Part shown: piece by piece, positions 33,154 to 43,271 of the stretch
Layout: each line of letters starts with the position of its first letter
Numbering within the stretch: position 1 is the first letter of the stretch
Assembly (NCBI RefSeq): GCF_032854445.1
Contig: NC_088305.1
Location: 29,662,628 to 29,726,627, forward strand
Direction: 5' to 3'
Source: Liolophura sinensis
Taxonomy: Eukaryota; Mollusca; Polyplacophora; Chitonida; Chitonidae
DNA: 64,000 nt
The notes under the pieces: model-generated
Database searches by the model: none
Seen by the model: only the letters and a program-made list of their open reading frames with translations
Told to the model about the DNA's origin: nothing
Translations under genes and position numbers: made by a program

Positions 33154-36100
33154 TTGTATGTACTGGACTATGTTACACGTGATCTTACCGATAACTACAT
33201 GCGTAATAAACAAAAATTCGAGCTGTTATCAAGTGAGTACGATGGTAACCAGGCTAGAACATGTGCTTCTTTCTTTCTTAAATGTTGTTACGTCATGGAT
33301 TACCTAAGTCAATATCGTGTGGCAATCGGGACTTGGTATAACTTTGTGTGCTGTAAAAGTAGGGTACACCTAATCAAACTTATAAACTTGCTGAATGAAT
33401 TAACAGTGATTTGTAATGCTACTGACTCTTTACTATTTTGTGTTATTATAGGTATTCTTTGTATGTTAAACAACTTGAATTACGTTTTAATTGTCATTAT
33501 CGCATTACTGCTGCGATGCGGAGATATACATAAAAATCCGGGACCACCAAGCTCGCATAACTTAAGATGTTGTCATTTTACTGCTAGGAGCCTTCTGGCT
33601 CAGTCTGATGATCAAATGTCATCATATTCTAAGTTAGACGAAGTCTCAACCGTACTTGTAAATGAACATGATTACGATATTATTTGTGTAACAGAAACTT
33701 GGCATAGTTCTGCCATACCAGATGAAAGAGTTAATATAGAAGGGTACTACATTATAAGGAAAGACAGAGATAGGCATGGTGGGGGTGTTGCCATTTATTG
33801 TAAGTCATCATTGAATATCACACGCAGATTAGATCTTGAAAATGAAAATGAAATGCTATGGATTACAATTGAATTGTTCAATAGAAGTGTATTAGTTGCT
33901 GTATGTTACCGCCCTCCTAACCAATCAACGGAATCACGGGATCTTTTTATTGATAACTTTGATTCTACTCTCACTTCTGTTATATCAGAAAACCCACATG
34001 CTTTACTAATATTTGGTGATTTTAACGATCGCTGCACTGACTGGAATAAATACCATGATAAGAGTGAATTAAAATGAAACTTTTCGACCTTTTGGCTGGA
34101 AAAAATTTATTTCAAATACTGAATGAGCCGACAAGATATACAGAAGATAGTGCCTATTTATTAGATCTAATAATCATTGACAATATGAGATATGTAATAG
34201 ATTACGGAGTGGCTTGTCCCATGGCTAATCTTGACCACTGCACGATCTATTGTAAACTGGATGTTCTGTGCAATGATAAACCTAAATCTTTTAAAAGACA
34301 TGTATGGGACCTTAAATGTGCTGATATAGACCGTCTACGTAACTTACTGTCTGTCTCACCCTGGGATATATGTGACGTTTTCACTGATATAAATGACAAA
34401 GTGTATGCATGGTCAAATCTTTTTCTGTCATGCTGTAAGGAAGCTATCCCAAATAAAGAAATTACCATGAGACCTCGCGACAAGCCCTGGATGACCAGTG
34501 ATGTGCGATATAAGTTACGAATTCGAAATAGATGCTTTAAAAAGTATAAAAGATCTAAAAATGAAAAAGATAAATTTCGCTTCTATATAGCCAGAAGGGA
34601 GGCCAACACAGCCAAAAGAGAGGCTATTCGTCGCTATGCTACACGTCTAAAAACCAAACTATCTGACCCAAATCTAGATACCAAGACTAACTAGTCTTCA
34701 ATGAAATCAATGTTGGGTTCTAAAGCAAAACCTCCAATACCACCACTACTTGTAAATGGTAAAAATGTGTCCAGTGATATTGATAAGGCCAATGCTTTCT
34801 GTGCATTCTTTGCATCACATCCTGACCTTCCATCTCCTGTCCCCGACTTGCCGGACTTCTCCTTCGTTACTACAACTCGTTTAAACAGTATACAAATAAC
34901 TGAAAAGGAAGTCGGTCAGTGTCTCAGTTCGTTAAATACAAAAAAGGCATCAGGTCCGGATGGGATCAGTAATTTTATGTTGCAGAGTGCAGCAGGAAGT
35001 ATAGCACCCTCGCTTACTAAACTATTTAACTCTTCATTACAAAACGGCGTCTTTCCGTCCGCGTGGAAAAGGTGCCGCGTTTGCCCAGTATTTAAAAAAG
35101 GTGATCGACATTGTATTTCTAACTACAGACCAGTATGTCTTCAACCATCGATATCCAAAGTATTTGAAAAAGTCGTCTATAAACATTTATATCAATATCT
35201 TACGATAAGCAATATTCTTATTCCTCACAATGCAGGATTCAAAAGTGGTGATTCAACTATCTGTCAACTAACTAAAATCGTCCATAGTATTTATAAAGGT
35301 TTAGACAACGGTAATGATATGTGTTTGGTATTCTTGGATGTGAGCAAAGCCTTTGACAAGGTTTGGCACACAGGTTTACTATTTAAGTTGAGGCAGATGG
35401 GTATTGGAGGAATGTTACTGGCGTGGATAAATGATTACTTATCTGATCGATCAATCTCTGTTTGCCTCAACGGTAAAGAATCTAGCTCGAATCCTACGTA
35501 CTCAGGAGTTCCTCAGGGCTCTGTACTTGGTCCTTTGTTGTTTCTTATCTTCATAAATGATATAAATACTAATACTGAATGTGACATAAATATATTTGCT
35601 GACGACACATCCTTGTTAGAAGAAATTAAAGATTTACCAGTCTCAGAAACTAGACTGAACCGTGACCTTAGCAAGTTAGCATCGTGGGCAAATCAATGGT
35701 GTGTCACATTCAATGCTCTTAAGACAGTTTATTTACTTGTATCATTAAAGGGAAATCCTTCCTATCCCAAACTGTATCTTAATGGCACGGAGGTGAAGAG
35801 CGTTCAGTCCCACAAACACCTTGGGATCGTTTTACAACACAATGGGAAATGGGACGAACACATTAGAAACTTAGTTAATAAATGTAACAAAAAACTGAGT
35901 ATTCTCAACCGATGTAAGAAATGCCTTACCCGAAAATGTTTGAAAACTCTATACTTCAGTCAAATAAGATCTACCATCGAATATGGTGACATCCTGTTTG
36001 ACAATTGCGGTATAGTGTTGTCTCAAAAACTTGAAACAATTCAGCGAAGAGCTACTCTTCTCTGTTCTGGGGGCCTACGTCGGACATCGTATAGTAAATT

Positions 36101-36827
36101 ATTAAATGAACTAAGATGGGAACCGCTTTATGTGAGACGTAGATCCCACAGAATTCTTCTTTTCCATAAAATTATAAATGGGCTATCGCCTCCTTATTTG
36201 AAAAAATTACTACCATGCGGAAATGAAGCTGTCGTCAGTACATACAATCTACGAAATAAGCACAACATCCGTCTTCCCAAAGGTCGTATCCAGTTGTACA
36301 TGTCGTCATTTATTCCCCAAACAATTAAAGATTGGAATTCAATACCTCTCCACTCTCTAGAAAAGCTTAAATCCTATCTTAAACCTAGTTTTGTTGACAG
36401 CATTACTATTTCCGTACTGTACGATTCTTTTGTAACATTTTCCTCGATACTGCATTGTAGGATGCGGATGGGACTGAGCGCTCTTCAGGCAGACTTATTT
36501 ACCAATGGCCTTTCAGATGACCAGTCTTGTCATAAATGTAATTACAAATGTGAAAATTCTCATCATTTTCTTATTGAATGTCCCGCATATGCCGCTCAAA
36601 GGAAGCACATGTTCGACAGGTTTACTAAAACGATTTCTCCAAATGCTCACTTATCTATTTTCCTTCCGCATTGCTCAAAACATATCTCAAATATTTTACT
36701 TTTTGGATCAAATGACCTATCTCTTGAAGACAATAAAACCATATTCTGTTCTGTGCACAAATTCATTCAAGATACTCGAAGATTTATCCATCGTACTCAC
36801 CAAGTAGTTCAAACAAGCTCCTTTTAA
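33154..36827 (+). pseudogene. LINE ORF2 (endonuclease-reverse transcriptase), broken
   Basis: Three open segments form one ORF2. Segment 1 (33,154-34,077): a hydrophobic N-terminus, a 2A-like motif ending NPGP (residues 128-131), then an AP-endonuclease with VTETW, GGGVAIYCK, YRPP and GDFND. Segment 2 (34,074-34,694, frame -1): the rest of the endonuclease (LDHCTIY) and linker. Segment 3 (34,701-36,827, same frame as 2): reverse transcriptase with KASGPDGIS, NYRPVCLQPS, FLDVSKAFDKVW, GVPQGSVLGPLLF and the FADD active site at residues 299-302, then a Cys/His tail C-X2-C...H...C at 610-627. Lesions: a shift at the A-run 34,071-34,074, and TAG at 34,692 where relatives have Trp (TGG to TAG). The endonuclease Asn in the HxNxRSL motif is Thr here. 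Confidence 0.92.
33505..33546 (+). other. 2A-like peptide motif in ORF2
   Basis: Encodes LLLRCGDIHKNPGP just before the endonuclease. The pattern D-(V/I)-x-x-N-P-G-P is the ribosome-skipping signature known from viral 2A and from some non-LTR elements of sea urchins, lancelets and molluscs. The usual Glu is His here, so skipping efficiency is uncertain. Confidence 0.6.
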
Positions 36828-37018
36828 GGTACAAAGTGCTAAGACTGAAACCCATTCCTAAATCTGTTATATAATCGGTACTTAATGAAGTATATGAGTG
36901 TGTGCAGTATTGGATGCCTATGTGTATTGTAAATATTGTAAATATTTTATTCTTCACTATCAAGTTTTGATTATATAAATGTATGATGTATATAAGTTTG
37001 AGGAGACCCCCCTTAATA
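36828..37018 (+). other. LINE 3' UTR
   Basis: Short AT-rich 3' region with TGTAAATATTGTAAATATT repeats and an end GAGACCCCCCTTAATAGGGC that can form a weak stem. No poly(A) tail, as expected for CR1/L2-type elements. The exact end is ambiguous against the flanking repeat. Confidence 0.6.
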
Positions 37019-37200
37019 GGGCCTGACTGTATGGCTTTACACGTATAGCGGTTATCTCTACGTTGGTTTACACTTATAGGAATTATGTGTCGCTATACAC
37101 ATATACTGGCTATGTCTATGTCGCTTTACACATATACGAGTTATTTCTGTGTCGTTTTGCACCCATGGGAGTTATTACTGTGTGGTTTTACACATGCAGG
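37019..37200 (+). repeat. 31-bp minisatellite, right part of copy 1
   Basis: Resumes after the LINE with GGCTTTACACGTATAGCGGT and ends at TTTTACACATGCAGGGGATG, the boundary with the unit body. Confidence 0.85.
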
Positions 37201-37935
37201 GGATGACTAATGTGCAAATACTGAAGATTATGAACAGTAGAAGATAAAACTTTGGGGCAGTCTGGTCACTTGATGGTTCTCTATCCACACCCACCTAGAC
37301 TGGTTATATGGATGAAAATTGAAGAAGTCACAAAGGTTATTTCTGTCTTACGCATTCCTTTAATGAAAAAAAAAGAAAGGATTGGGTATGGATGATGGAT
37401 AGGTCAGGATTTTCTTATGGTTTGTAAGACGTGTTGTCTGCCGAACCGAAGACACGTGGGAGGAAATGGTAAAGACAAAATTAGTTACTATTTTATCTCT
37501 TGTCTTACCAAGAGATGACAATAATCCTGGATTAGATGGGACTGTGTTAGAATGAGGACTTGATCTGATGGGGGTAGAAAGTGCCGACGTAAGAATCTTA
37601 ACAAATTTCCGACAGTCGGGGTTTAATTTCTAACGGTATTAAGTTACATTGTCACTTTAAATGATTGTCTTGAATAAGAGGTAATGTAGGAAGAGTCCAC
37701 GACCAGGCAGCCTGATTAATTAACGTCTATAACGAGACATTTCACGTGACATTTACTCACCAATGAGCAGAAGCATTTACTTCAGCTTGACATAAGAGAC
37801 AACACGGCATTCATTACGGTTCAGTTGTGAGAGATTGCAAAGTGCTCTATGCATCGGGTGATTGTATCATAAATTGATATAACAAATGTCATTACTGTTG
37901 ATTTTTATTGATCGACATATAAATCGATAATATGA

Positions 37936-38217
37936 TTGATTCACAGGCCGGAAACAGCAATGTTGAACTCCCTGTATGTAGCACGTCTGTATACAGATCA
38001 TTCCTATGATAAGTGCTTGAGTTTGTGTCCCAGCAGTTCTTTGAGAAATTCTAGTTTTCTGGATGAATTATTTTACAATATTAGCTTGGAGCACTTGACA
38101 GATTTTCAAAAGATTGCTGAAATAATTCAAGCGAAATACAGGTGGACCGTAAATGTTTTTTGCGACAGAATAACTTTTGTTTGTGTGGGGCAAACACAAA
38201 CCATGTACACGAGTTAA
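37936..38217 (+). CDS. 93-codon frame in unit body (copy 1)
   Basis: An open frame from ATG (weak context) to TAA, present at the same place in copy 2. Between the copies there are about six amino-acid changes and four silent ones, clustered in the last third, which does not look like strong purifying selection. It has no signal peptide and no recognised domain. The sequence contains SLEHLTDFQKIAEIIQAKY, which could be a helix. It may be a passenger frame of a non-coding repeat. Confidence 0.25.
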   Translation: MIHRPETAMLNSLYVARLYTDHSYDKCLSLCPSSSLRNSSFLDELFYNISLEHLTDFQKIAEIIQAKYRWTVNVFCDRITFVCVGQTQTMYTS

Positions 38218-38752
38218 AATGTCGGTAAACATATTCCTCCATCGAACGAAAACTGGGGTGAACAACAATGATTTGGTGAAAAAAAAGCAGGCATGCACAA
38301 ACAGCAAAATTAAGTCGAGCAAACGATGACATTTTCTGTCAACCACAGATGAGAGAAGGTAAAAACGCCTGGTATTATCACACCTGCTCATGGAAAGGCA
38401 TGACAAATGCTGAGGGTTGGTTGCCAGGCTTCAGTAAAGTAAAGGTTAATGATAAAACTGCTTGACGGAAAGACTTGTCTAACAATGGATTGATCAGTAG
38501 ATTCAACAGGTGTTGCCAAAACTACTGCAATGTATTCGTATATATCAACGTCACTAGGCAAAAATGTTTCGTCAGGTATTAATTAAAAGAGTTTCATTAT
38601 TGGTAAGTGATTGATCATTAACTCTTTAGTTTGTCTCTTGTAAAACGCTACGCTTTTCCTGAAAATTCACGACGTTTAAAAAGAAGCGTTACTAAAATAT
38701 AGTGTGGTACTAATACACAAAGACCCGCTAGCACCAAACCCAAGTGTTACCT

Positions 38753-38766
38753 ACACTTGCAAGTGT
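38753..38766. other. 14-bp perfect palindrome
   Basis: ACACTTGCAAGTGT, preceded by a further CAAGTGT arm. Copy 2 has one mismatch (AGTGAG). Confidence 0.5.
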
Positions 38767-40149
38767 GCCCGCGGTACACTACAGAACACGACAGACAGCC
38801 GGGGTTATCAGCAAATACAACTGTGCAGCAGTAGGAATCTATGCGGAGAGAGGTTTACCCACGGGGTAATAACTTAGTTGGGCCGGGAATGACTCTTCTG
38901 GAAACCACTCGATGGTCAGATCTGGATGGGGATATTAATAACATCTCCAGAAAGCCAGCTCTTGAAGACGTCGCCTTCACAGTCCGCAAAGGCTCGAGTA
39001 GGGAGACGGACAGGACCAATAAGAGATAGCCTGGGTGTCACCGACTCGATATCACACTCTCCAGCCTGGAGTGTTGGCGAGCAGTTGGCGATTACCATTG
39101 TACAAATTGAAATTATGACAATCTTCCTGCAAGGATGCTTTGGCGGTTGTAATTAGGTTGGTTACATGCCAATTTTACGTCATTTGCCATTTGAATGAGG
39201 AATCCTTCGTCATTGACTGGGATTTGTAATATACGACTTCTACGATATCTGTATGGGAGGACTGGTATATCGTGGAAAGCCGTGGTCGGCAGTATGTGGT
39301 TGGTTTTTTTAGTTGATAACAATATCGGAATTCGCACATGAATTGCATGCAAGTCGCTTCTTATATTAGGAATACAGACACTATATAAAACATTACAATG
39401 TGAAAGACTACAGCAAAGAGGCTAAAACCACAGCAGTGACGCGGCTTCTTGAGATGAGATTAACTTTAAAGTCTGTGATAGTTTATATTTCGGCGCACTA
39501 TATTGTCACTATCAAGACTGATTACAACATAGTGCGACAAAATACAGTGAATCACAAATCATGACTTCAGGTTTTCTTCTTACCTTACAACGGGTATATT
39601 AATAAATCTATCAATGCGTGTTGCTGTACGTCGTGAGAGATAGTAGTTGGTTCGTCAAGTCGGACTTATTTTGGACGTGTTCAAGCTATTTCTATTTATC
39701 TTGTTACATGGTTTTATATGGGTGGTAGTCTCGTGTGCGTATACTCGGCGCTTTTCGTATAACGTGATCGTGAATATCGTACTACAATCGTAAGGATCTC
39801 GTGCGGTATTTGTGAAAACACGTTATCACCATGTCATCACGATATGTACTGTGTGTGTAGCTTGCGATGTACACGTTGAAATCTCCATGATGAAAAGCAA
39901 TTTGCGACATCTCGGCAGTGTTGCTGCAGTTAGCTACAAAAGTATCACGATATATCTTGTGTTGAATATGAACTTATCGCGTGCGCTACAGTTTGTGAGA
40001 AACTTGGGAGATGGCGGTAATGTTGTAGTAGAATCGTAATGGACCCGAACTCGTGACACCCAGCACTCGACGACGCTCACGTTCGTTAGGCGCAGATTAA
40101 AGTGGTTTACTCGTGGTATTTGGATATCCTCGAACTAATGACATCATAA

Positions 40150-40355
40150 ATGCGTAAATGAGTACAGTGAATAAATAAAATACAGAAATGAATTAAACGG
40201 AATAAATAAGTAGAGTAAATAAATAAACTATATAATTGAAATAAATGAATAGAATAAATAGATAAATAAATAAAATATATAAATCAAATCAGTAAATAGA
40301 ATAAATAAAAAGAATAAATACATAAATAAATAGATGAATACATAAATATTTCTCT
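40150..40355 (+). repeat. AAAT-rich low-complexity run
   Basis: Degenerate (AAATAAATAG)n sequence. The equivalent in copy 2 is 45,258-45,460. It resembles SINE or LINE tails but no element precedes it. Confidence 0.75.
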
Positions 40356-40412
40356 ACTTGATACTACCGTTATCCAGAACGGATGACCCATCTGGTATGA
40401 GAGAGTAGGACG

Positions 40413-40724
40413 ATGTTACTTCAGGGTGCCACAACACACGCACAAGCCTTGGGACACCATCGATTAAACCCTAACACTAAACGTCAATGTCAGGGAAGAG
40501 CACAGCCACCGAGTAGAATGGGGATGGATAGGACTGGTGGTACGGGGGTGGGTGCTTGTGAGGGGTATAAGATGAGTGGGCGAGGCGACAAGAGCTACAT
40601 CCCTAAGGAACATCACGTCAAAACTGAAACACTTGAAATCGAGTTAATGCTAGCCAAGCTTGATTGGATGAGACAGTTTAGTGGTTTCTTTACTGAAATG
40701 AAATCTCTAATCGGATCGGGATAA
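40413..40724 (+). CDS. 103-codon frame in unit body (copy 1)
   Basis: An open frame kept in both copies, with a basic Gly/Arg-rich first half (MSGRGDKSYIPKEHHVKTET in the middle) and a helical acidic end (LEIELMLAKLDWMRQFSGFF). Copy 2 differs by a 6-bp in-frame gain (Gly-Val). No family recognised. The frame lies in the low-divergence part of the unit, so its preservation may reflect gene conversion rather than selection. Confidence 0.28.
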   Translation: MLLQGATTHAQALGHHRLNPNTKRQCQGRAQPPSRMGMDRTGGTGVGACEGYKMSGRGDKSYIPKEHHVKTETLEIELMLAKLDWMRQFSGFFTEMKSLIGSG

Positions 40725-40850
40725 TCAATTTTCACATATCTTGATTTTCAAAGCGTTTCATGGAGAATAACGGTTACCTTCTACTTTACGCCATGATGAA
40801 TTTTTTGTAATTTTCCTGTCACTTGTTAAACCATAAAACACCAACCATAA

Positions 40851-41660
40851 CAAGGGAGGAACAGTGTAAATTCTGTTAAACCATGAGGGCTTTCTAAAAG
40901 TAGAAGAGGGTAAATTCTGTTAAATCATTAGACCTTCCTATGACAGAAACAGGGTAATTTCTGTTTAACAATATGATCTTTCCTAGGCAGAAACCGGCTA
41001 AATTCTTTTAAACCATGCGAGTGAGTGGGTGAATGCTTGGAGTTTAACGTCCTACTCATGCATATTTTCAGTCATATGACGACGAAGGAATCCTTAGAGT
41101 GCATGTGATGTGCCTCCTTGTTGCAGGATGGATAGCCACCGCTCTTTTTGTCTAGTGCTACGTCACTGCGACACCTTACCGAAGGGAAGTCAGCCACCCC
41201 GCCCGAGACTTTATACTGATACGGGTCAATCAGTCGTTGCACTATCACCCTCGTGCTGAACGTCAAGCTTTTAAAGTCTTAAATGTGACTCGACCCAGGA
41301 CTGACCCTGGATCTACCGCTCTCGAAGCGGACGCTCTACCAACTGTGCTGTGGGGGTCGGAAGCTTTTGAAGAAAGTAACAGGATAAATTCTGTTAAACC
41401 ATGACAGCTTTCTAAGAGAGGAACAGGGTAAATTCTGTTAAACCATGAGAATTTTCTGGGAGAGAAACAGAGTAAATTCTGTCAATCCATAACAGCTTTC
41501 TCAGATAGAAACAGGGTAAATTCTGTTTAACCGTAATGGCTTTCTTAGAGTGGATCAGAGCTGGTATGCAAATGTCTGTTTCGACGCCTAATTGTTATGA
41601 GAGGATCAAGGTAAATTCTGTTAAACCATAAGTGCTTTCTAAAACAGGAACAAAGTTAAT
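40851..41660 (+). repeat. 44-bp minisatellite, copy 1
   Basis: Copies of a 44-bp unit containing GTAAATTCTGTTAAACCATA and AGAGCTTTCTAAGAGAG, split by a SINE at 41,010-41,365. It includes one fragment of repeat family A right end (GCAAATGTCTGTTTCGACGC) at about 41,571. Confidence 0.9.
41010..41365 (-). repeat. SINE family 2-like, minus strand
   Basis: The reverse complement starts with a well-formed tRNA-like head (CAGCACAGTTGGTAGAGCGT, then CGCTTCGAGAGCGG and a B box CTGGGTCGAGTC) and ends CATGAGTAGGACGTTAAACT followed by CATTCACCCACTCACTCG. It is inserted in the 44-bp array and absent from the second copy. Confidence 0.85.
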
Positions 41661-41734
41661 TCTGTTACATAATAAGAATGGTACTGACAACCATTTTCAT
41701 TCAATGCATACTGAGCACTCTATGAAAACCATCT

Positions 41735-42265
41735 GTGTCGCTTTACACATGTGGGGGTTATTTCTGTGTCGCTTTACACATGTGGGAGTTATTTCTGTGT
41801 TGTTTTACACATATGGGGGTCGATTTACACCTATGGGAGATTTTCTTCTTTGTCGTTTTACACATATGGGAGTTAATTTTGTGTTGTTTTACACGCATGG
41901 GAATAATTTCTATATCGTTTTACACCTATAGGAGATTTTTCTCTTTGTCGTTTTACACATGTTGGAGTTACTTCTGTGCTGTTGTACACATATGTGGGTC
42001 GCTTTACACCAATAGGAGATTTTCCTCTTTGCCGTTTTACACATATGGGAGTTATTGTTGTGTTGTTTTACACACATGGGAGTAATTTCGGTGTCGTTTT
42101 ACACCTATAGGAGATTTTTCTCTTTGTCGTTTTACACATATGCAAGTTATATTTGTGTTGTTTTACACACATGGGAGTTATTACTGTGTGGTTTTACACC
42201 TATAGGAGATTTTTCTCTTTGTCGTTTTACACATGGGAGTTATTACTGTGTGGTTTTACACATGC
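41735..42265 (+). repeat. 31/33-bp minisatellite, copy 2
   Basis: About 17 units of two types, one with CACATATGGGAGTTATTTCT and one with CACCTATAGGAGATTTTTCT, interleaved. The array is longer and more diverged from copy 1 than the body is. Frames across it are accidental. Confidence 0.9.
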
Positions 42266-42989
42266 AGGGGATGACTAATGTGCAAATACTGAAGATTATG
42301 AACAGTAGTAGATAAAACTTTGGGGCAGTCTGGTCACTTGATGGTTCTCTATCCACACCCACCTAGACTGGTTATATGGATGAAAACTGAAGAAGTCACA
42401 AAGGTTATTTCTGTCTTACGCATTCCTTTAATGAAAAAAAGAAAGGATTGGGTATAGATGATGGATAGGTCAGGATTTTCTTATGGTTTGTAAGACGTGT
42501 TGTCTGCCGAACCGAAGACACGTGGGAGGAAATGGTAAAGACAAAATTAGTTACTATTTTATCTCTTGTCTTACCAAGAGATGACAATAATCCTGGATTA
42601 GATGGGATTGTGTTAGAATGAGGACTTGATCTGATGGGGGTAGAAAGTGCCGACGTAAGAATCTTAACAAATTTCCAACAGTCGGGGTTTAATTTCTAAC
42701 GGTATTAAGTTACATTGTCACTTTAAATGATTGTCTTGGATAAGAGGTAATGTAGGAAGAGTCCACGACCAGGCAGCCTGATTAATTAACGTCTATTACG
42801 GGACATTACACGTGACATTTACTGACTGCTTTTACTTCAGCTTGACATAAGAGACAGCACGGCATTCATTACGGTTCAGTTGTGAGAGATTACAAAGTGC
42901 TCTATGCGTCGGTGATTGTATCATAAATTGATATAACAAATGTCATTACTGTTGATTTTTATTGATCGACATATAAATCGATAATATGA

Positions 42990-43271
42990 TTGATTCACAG
43001 GCCGGAAACAGCAATGTTGAACTCCCTGTATGTAGCACGTCTGTATACAGATCATTCCTATGATAAGTGCTTGAGTTTGTGTCCCAGCAGTTCTCTGAGA
43101 AATTCTAGTTTTCTGGATGAATTATTTTACAATATTAGCTTGGAGCACTTGACAGATTTTCAAGAGATTGCTGAAATAATTCAGGCAAAATACCTGTGGG
43201 CCGTAAATGTTTTTTACGACAGGGTGACTTTTGTTTGTGTGGGGCAAACACAAACCATGTACACGAGTTAA
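42990..43271 (+). CDS. 93-codon frame in unit body (copy 2)
   Basis: Counterpart of 37,936-38,217, the same length with no frame disruption. Differences include Lys to Glu, Arg to Leu, Thr to Ala, Cys to Tyr and Ile to Val in the C-terminal third. Function unknown. Confidence 0.25.
   Translation: MIHRPETAMLNSLYVARLYTDHSYDKCLSLCPSSSLRNSSFLDELFYNISLEHLTDFQEIAEIIQAKYLWAVNVFYDRVTFVCVGQTQTMYTS

Larger units (their letters stand above)
30961..37018 (+). mobile_element. Full-length CR1/L2/Jockey-type LINE, inactive
   Basis: A ~6.06-kb non-LTR retrotransposon inserted in the 31-bp array. In order it has a 5' UTR starting AACAAGATGGCG, ORF1 (31,195-32,238), a ~1-kb inter-ORF region, ORF2 (33,154-36,827), and a ~190-bp 3' UTR ending near AGGGCCTGACTG. 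Such elements copy themselves by target-primed reverse transcription. Coding is broken in four places: TGA in ORF1, a frameshift and a TAG in ORF2, and loss of the first endonuclease Asn. No clear target-site duplication can be called because both flanks are copies of the same repeat. The clade is inferred from RT motifs and domain order. Confidence 0.92.
37201..40850 (+). repeat. Unit body, copy 1
   Basis: Matches 42,265-45,945 with about 1-1.5% divergence at 37.2-38.08 and 39.37-40.85 kb but about 5-7% in between. It contains two small frames kept in both copies, a TATA-like CTATATAAAAC at about 39,381, an imperfect hairpin around 39,487-39,545, and an (AAAT)n-rich stretch at 40,150-40,350. 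No transposase, integrase or helicase domain is recognisable. Confidence 0.88.
30591..41732 (+). repeat. Tandem unit, copy 1 (with LINE and SINE)
   Basis: Order: 31-bp array, ~3.6-kb body, 44-bp array, short end ending GAGCACTCTATGAAAACCAT. The second copy is 41,733-46,800. This copy is interrupted by a LINE (30,961-37,018) inside the 31-bp array and by a SINE (41,010-41,365) inside the 44-bp array, both absent from copy 2. Without them it is about 4.7 kb. Confidence 0.9.

Noticed and set aside
34071-34077. Programmed -1 frameshift in LINE ORF2
   Set aside because: The shift splits the endonuclease domain and two nonsense lesions elsewhere show decay, so mutation is simpler. Kept as a finding to test, not called as recoding.
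30940-37040. Target-site duplication of the LINE
   Set aside because: Both flanks are the same 31-bp repeat, so any matching bases are expected anyway.
37201-40850. DNA transposon or Helitron with identifiable ends
   Set aside because: I looked for terminal inverted repeats, transposase-like motifs and a terminal hairpin with CTRR and found none that holds in both copies.
41632-42315. Several 86-116 codon Cys/Phe/Tyr-rich frames
   Set aside because: Arise from the 31/33-bp array in copy 2.
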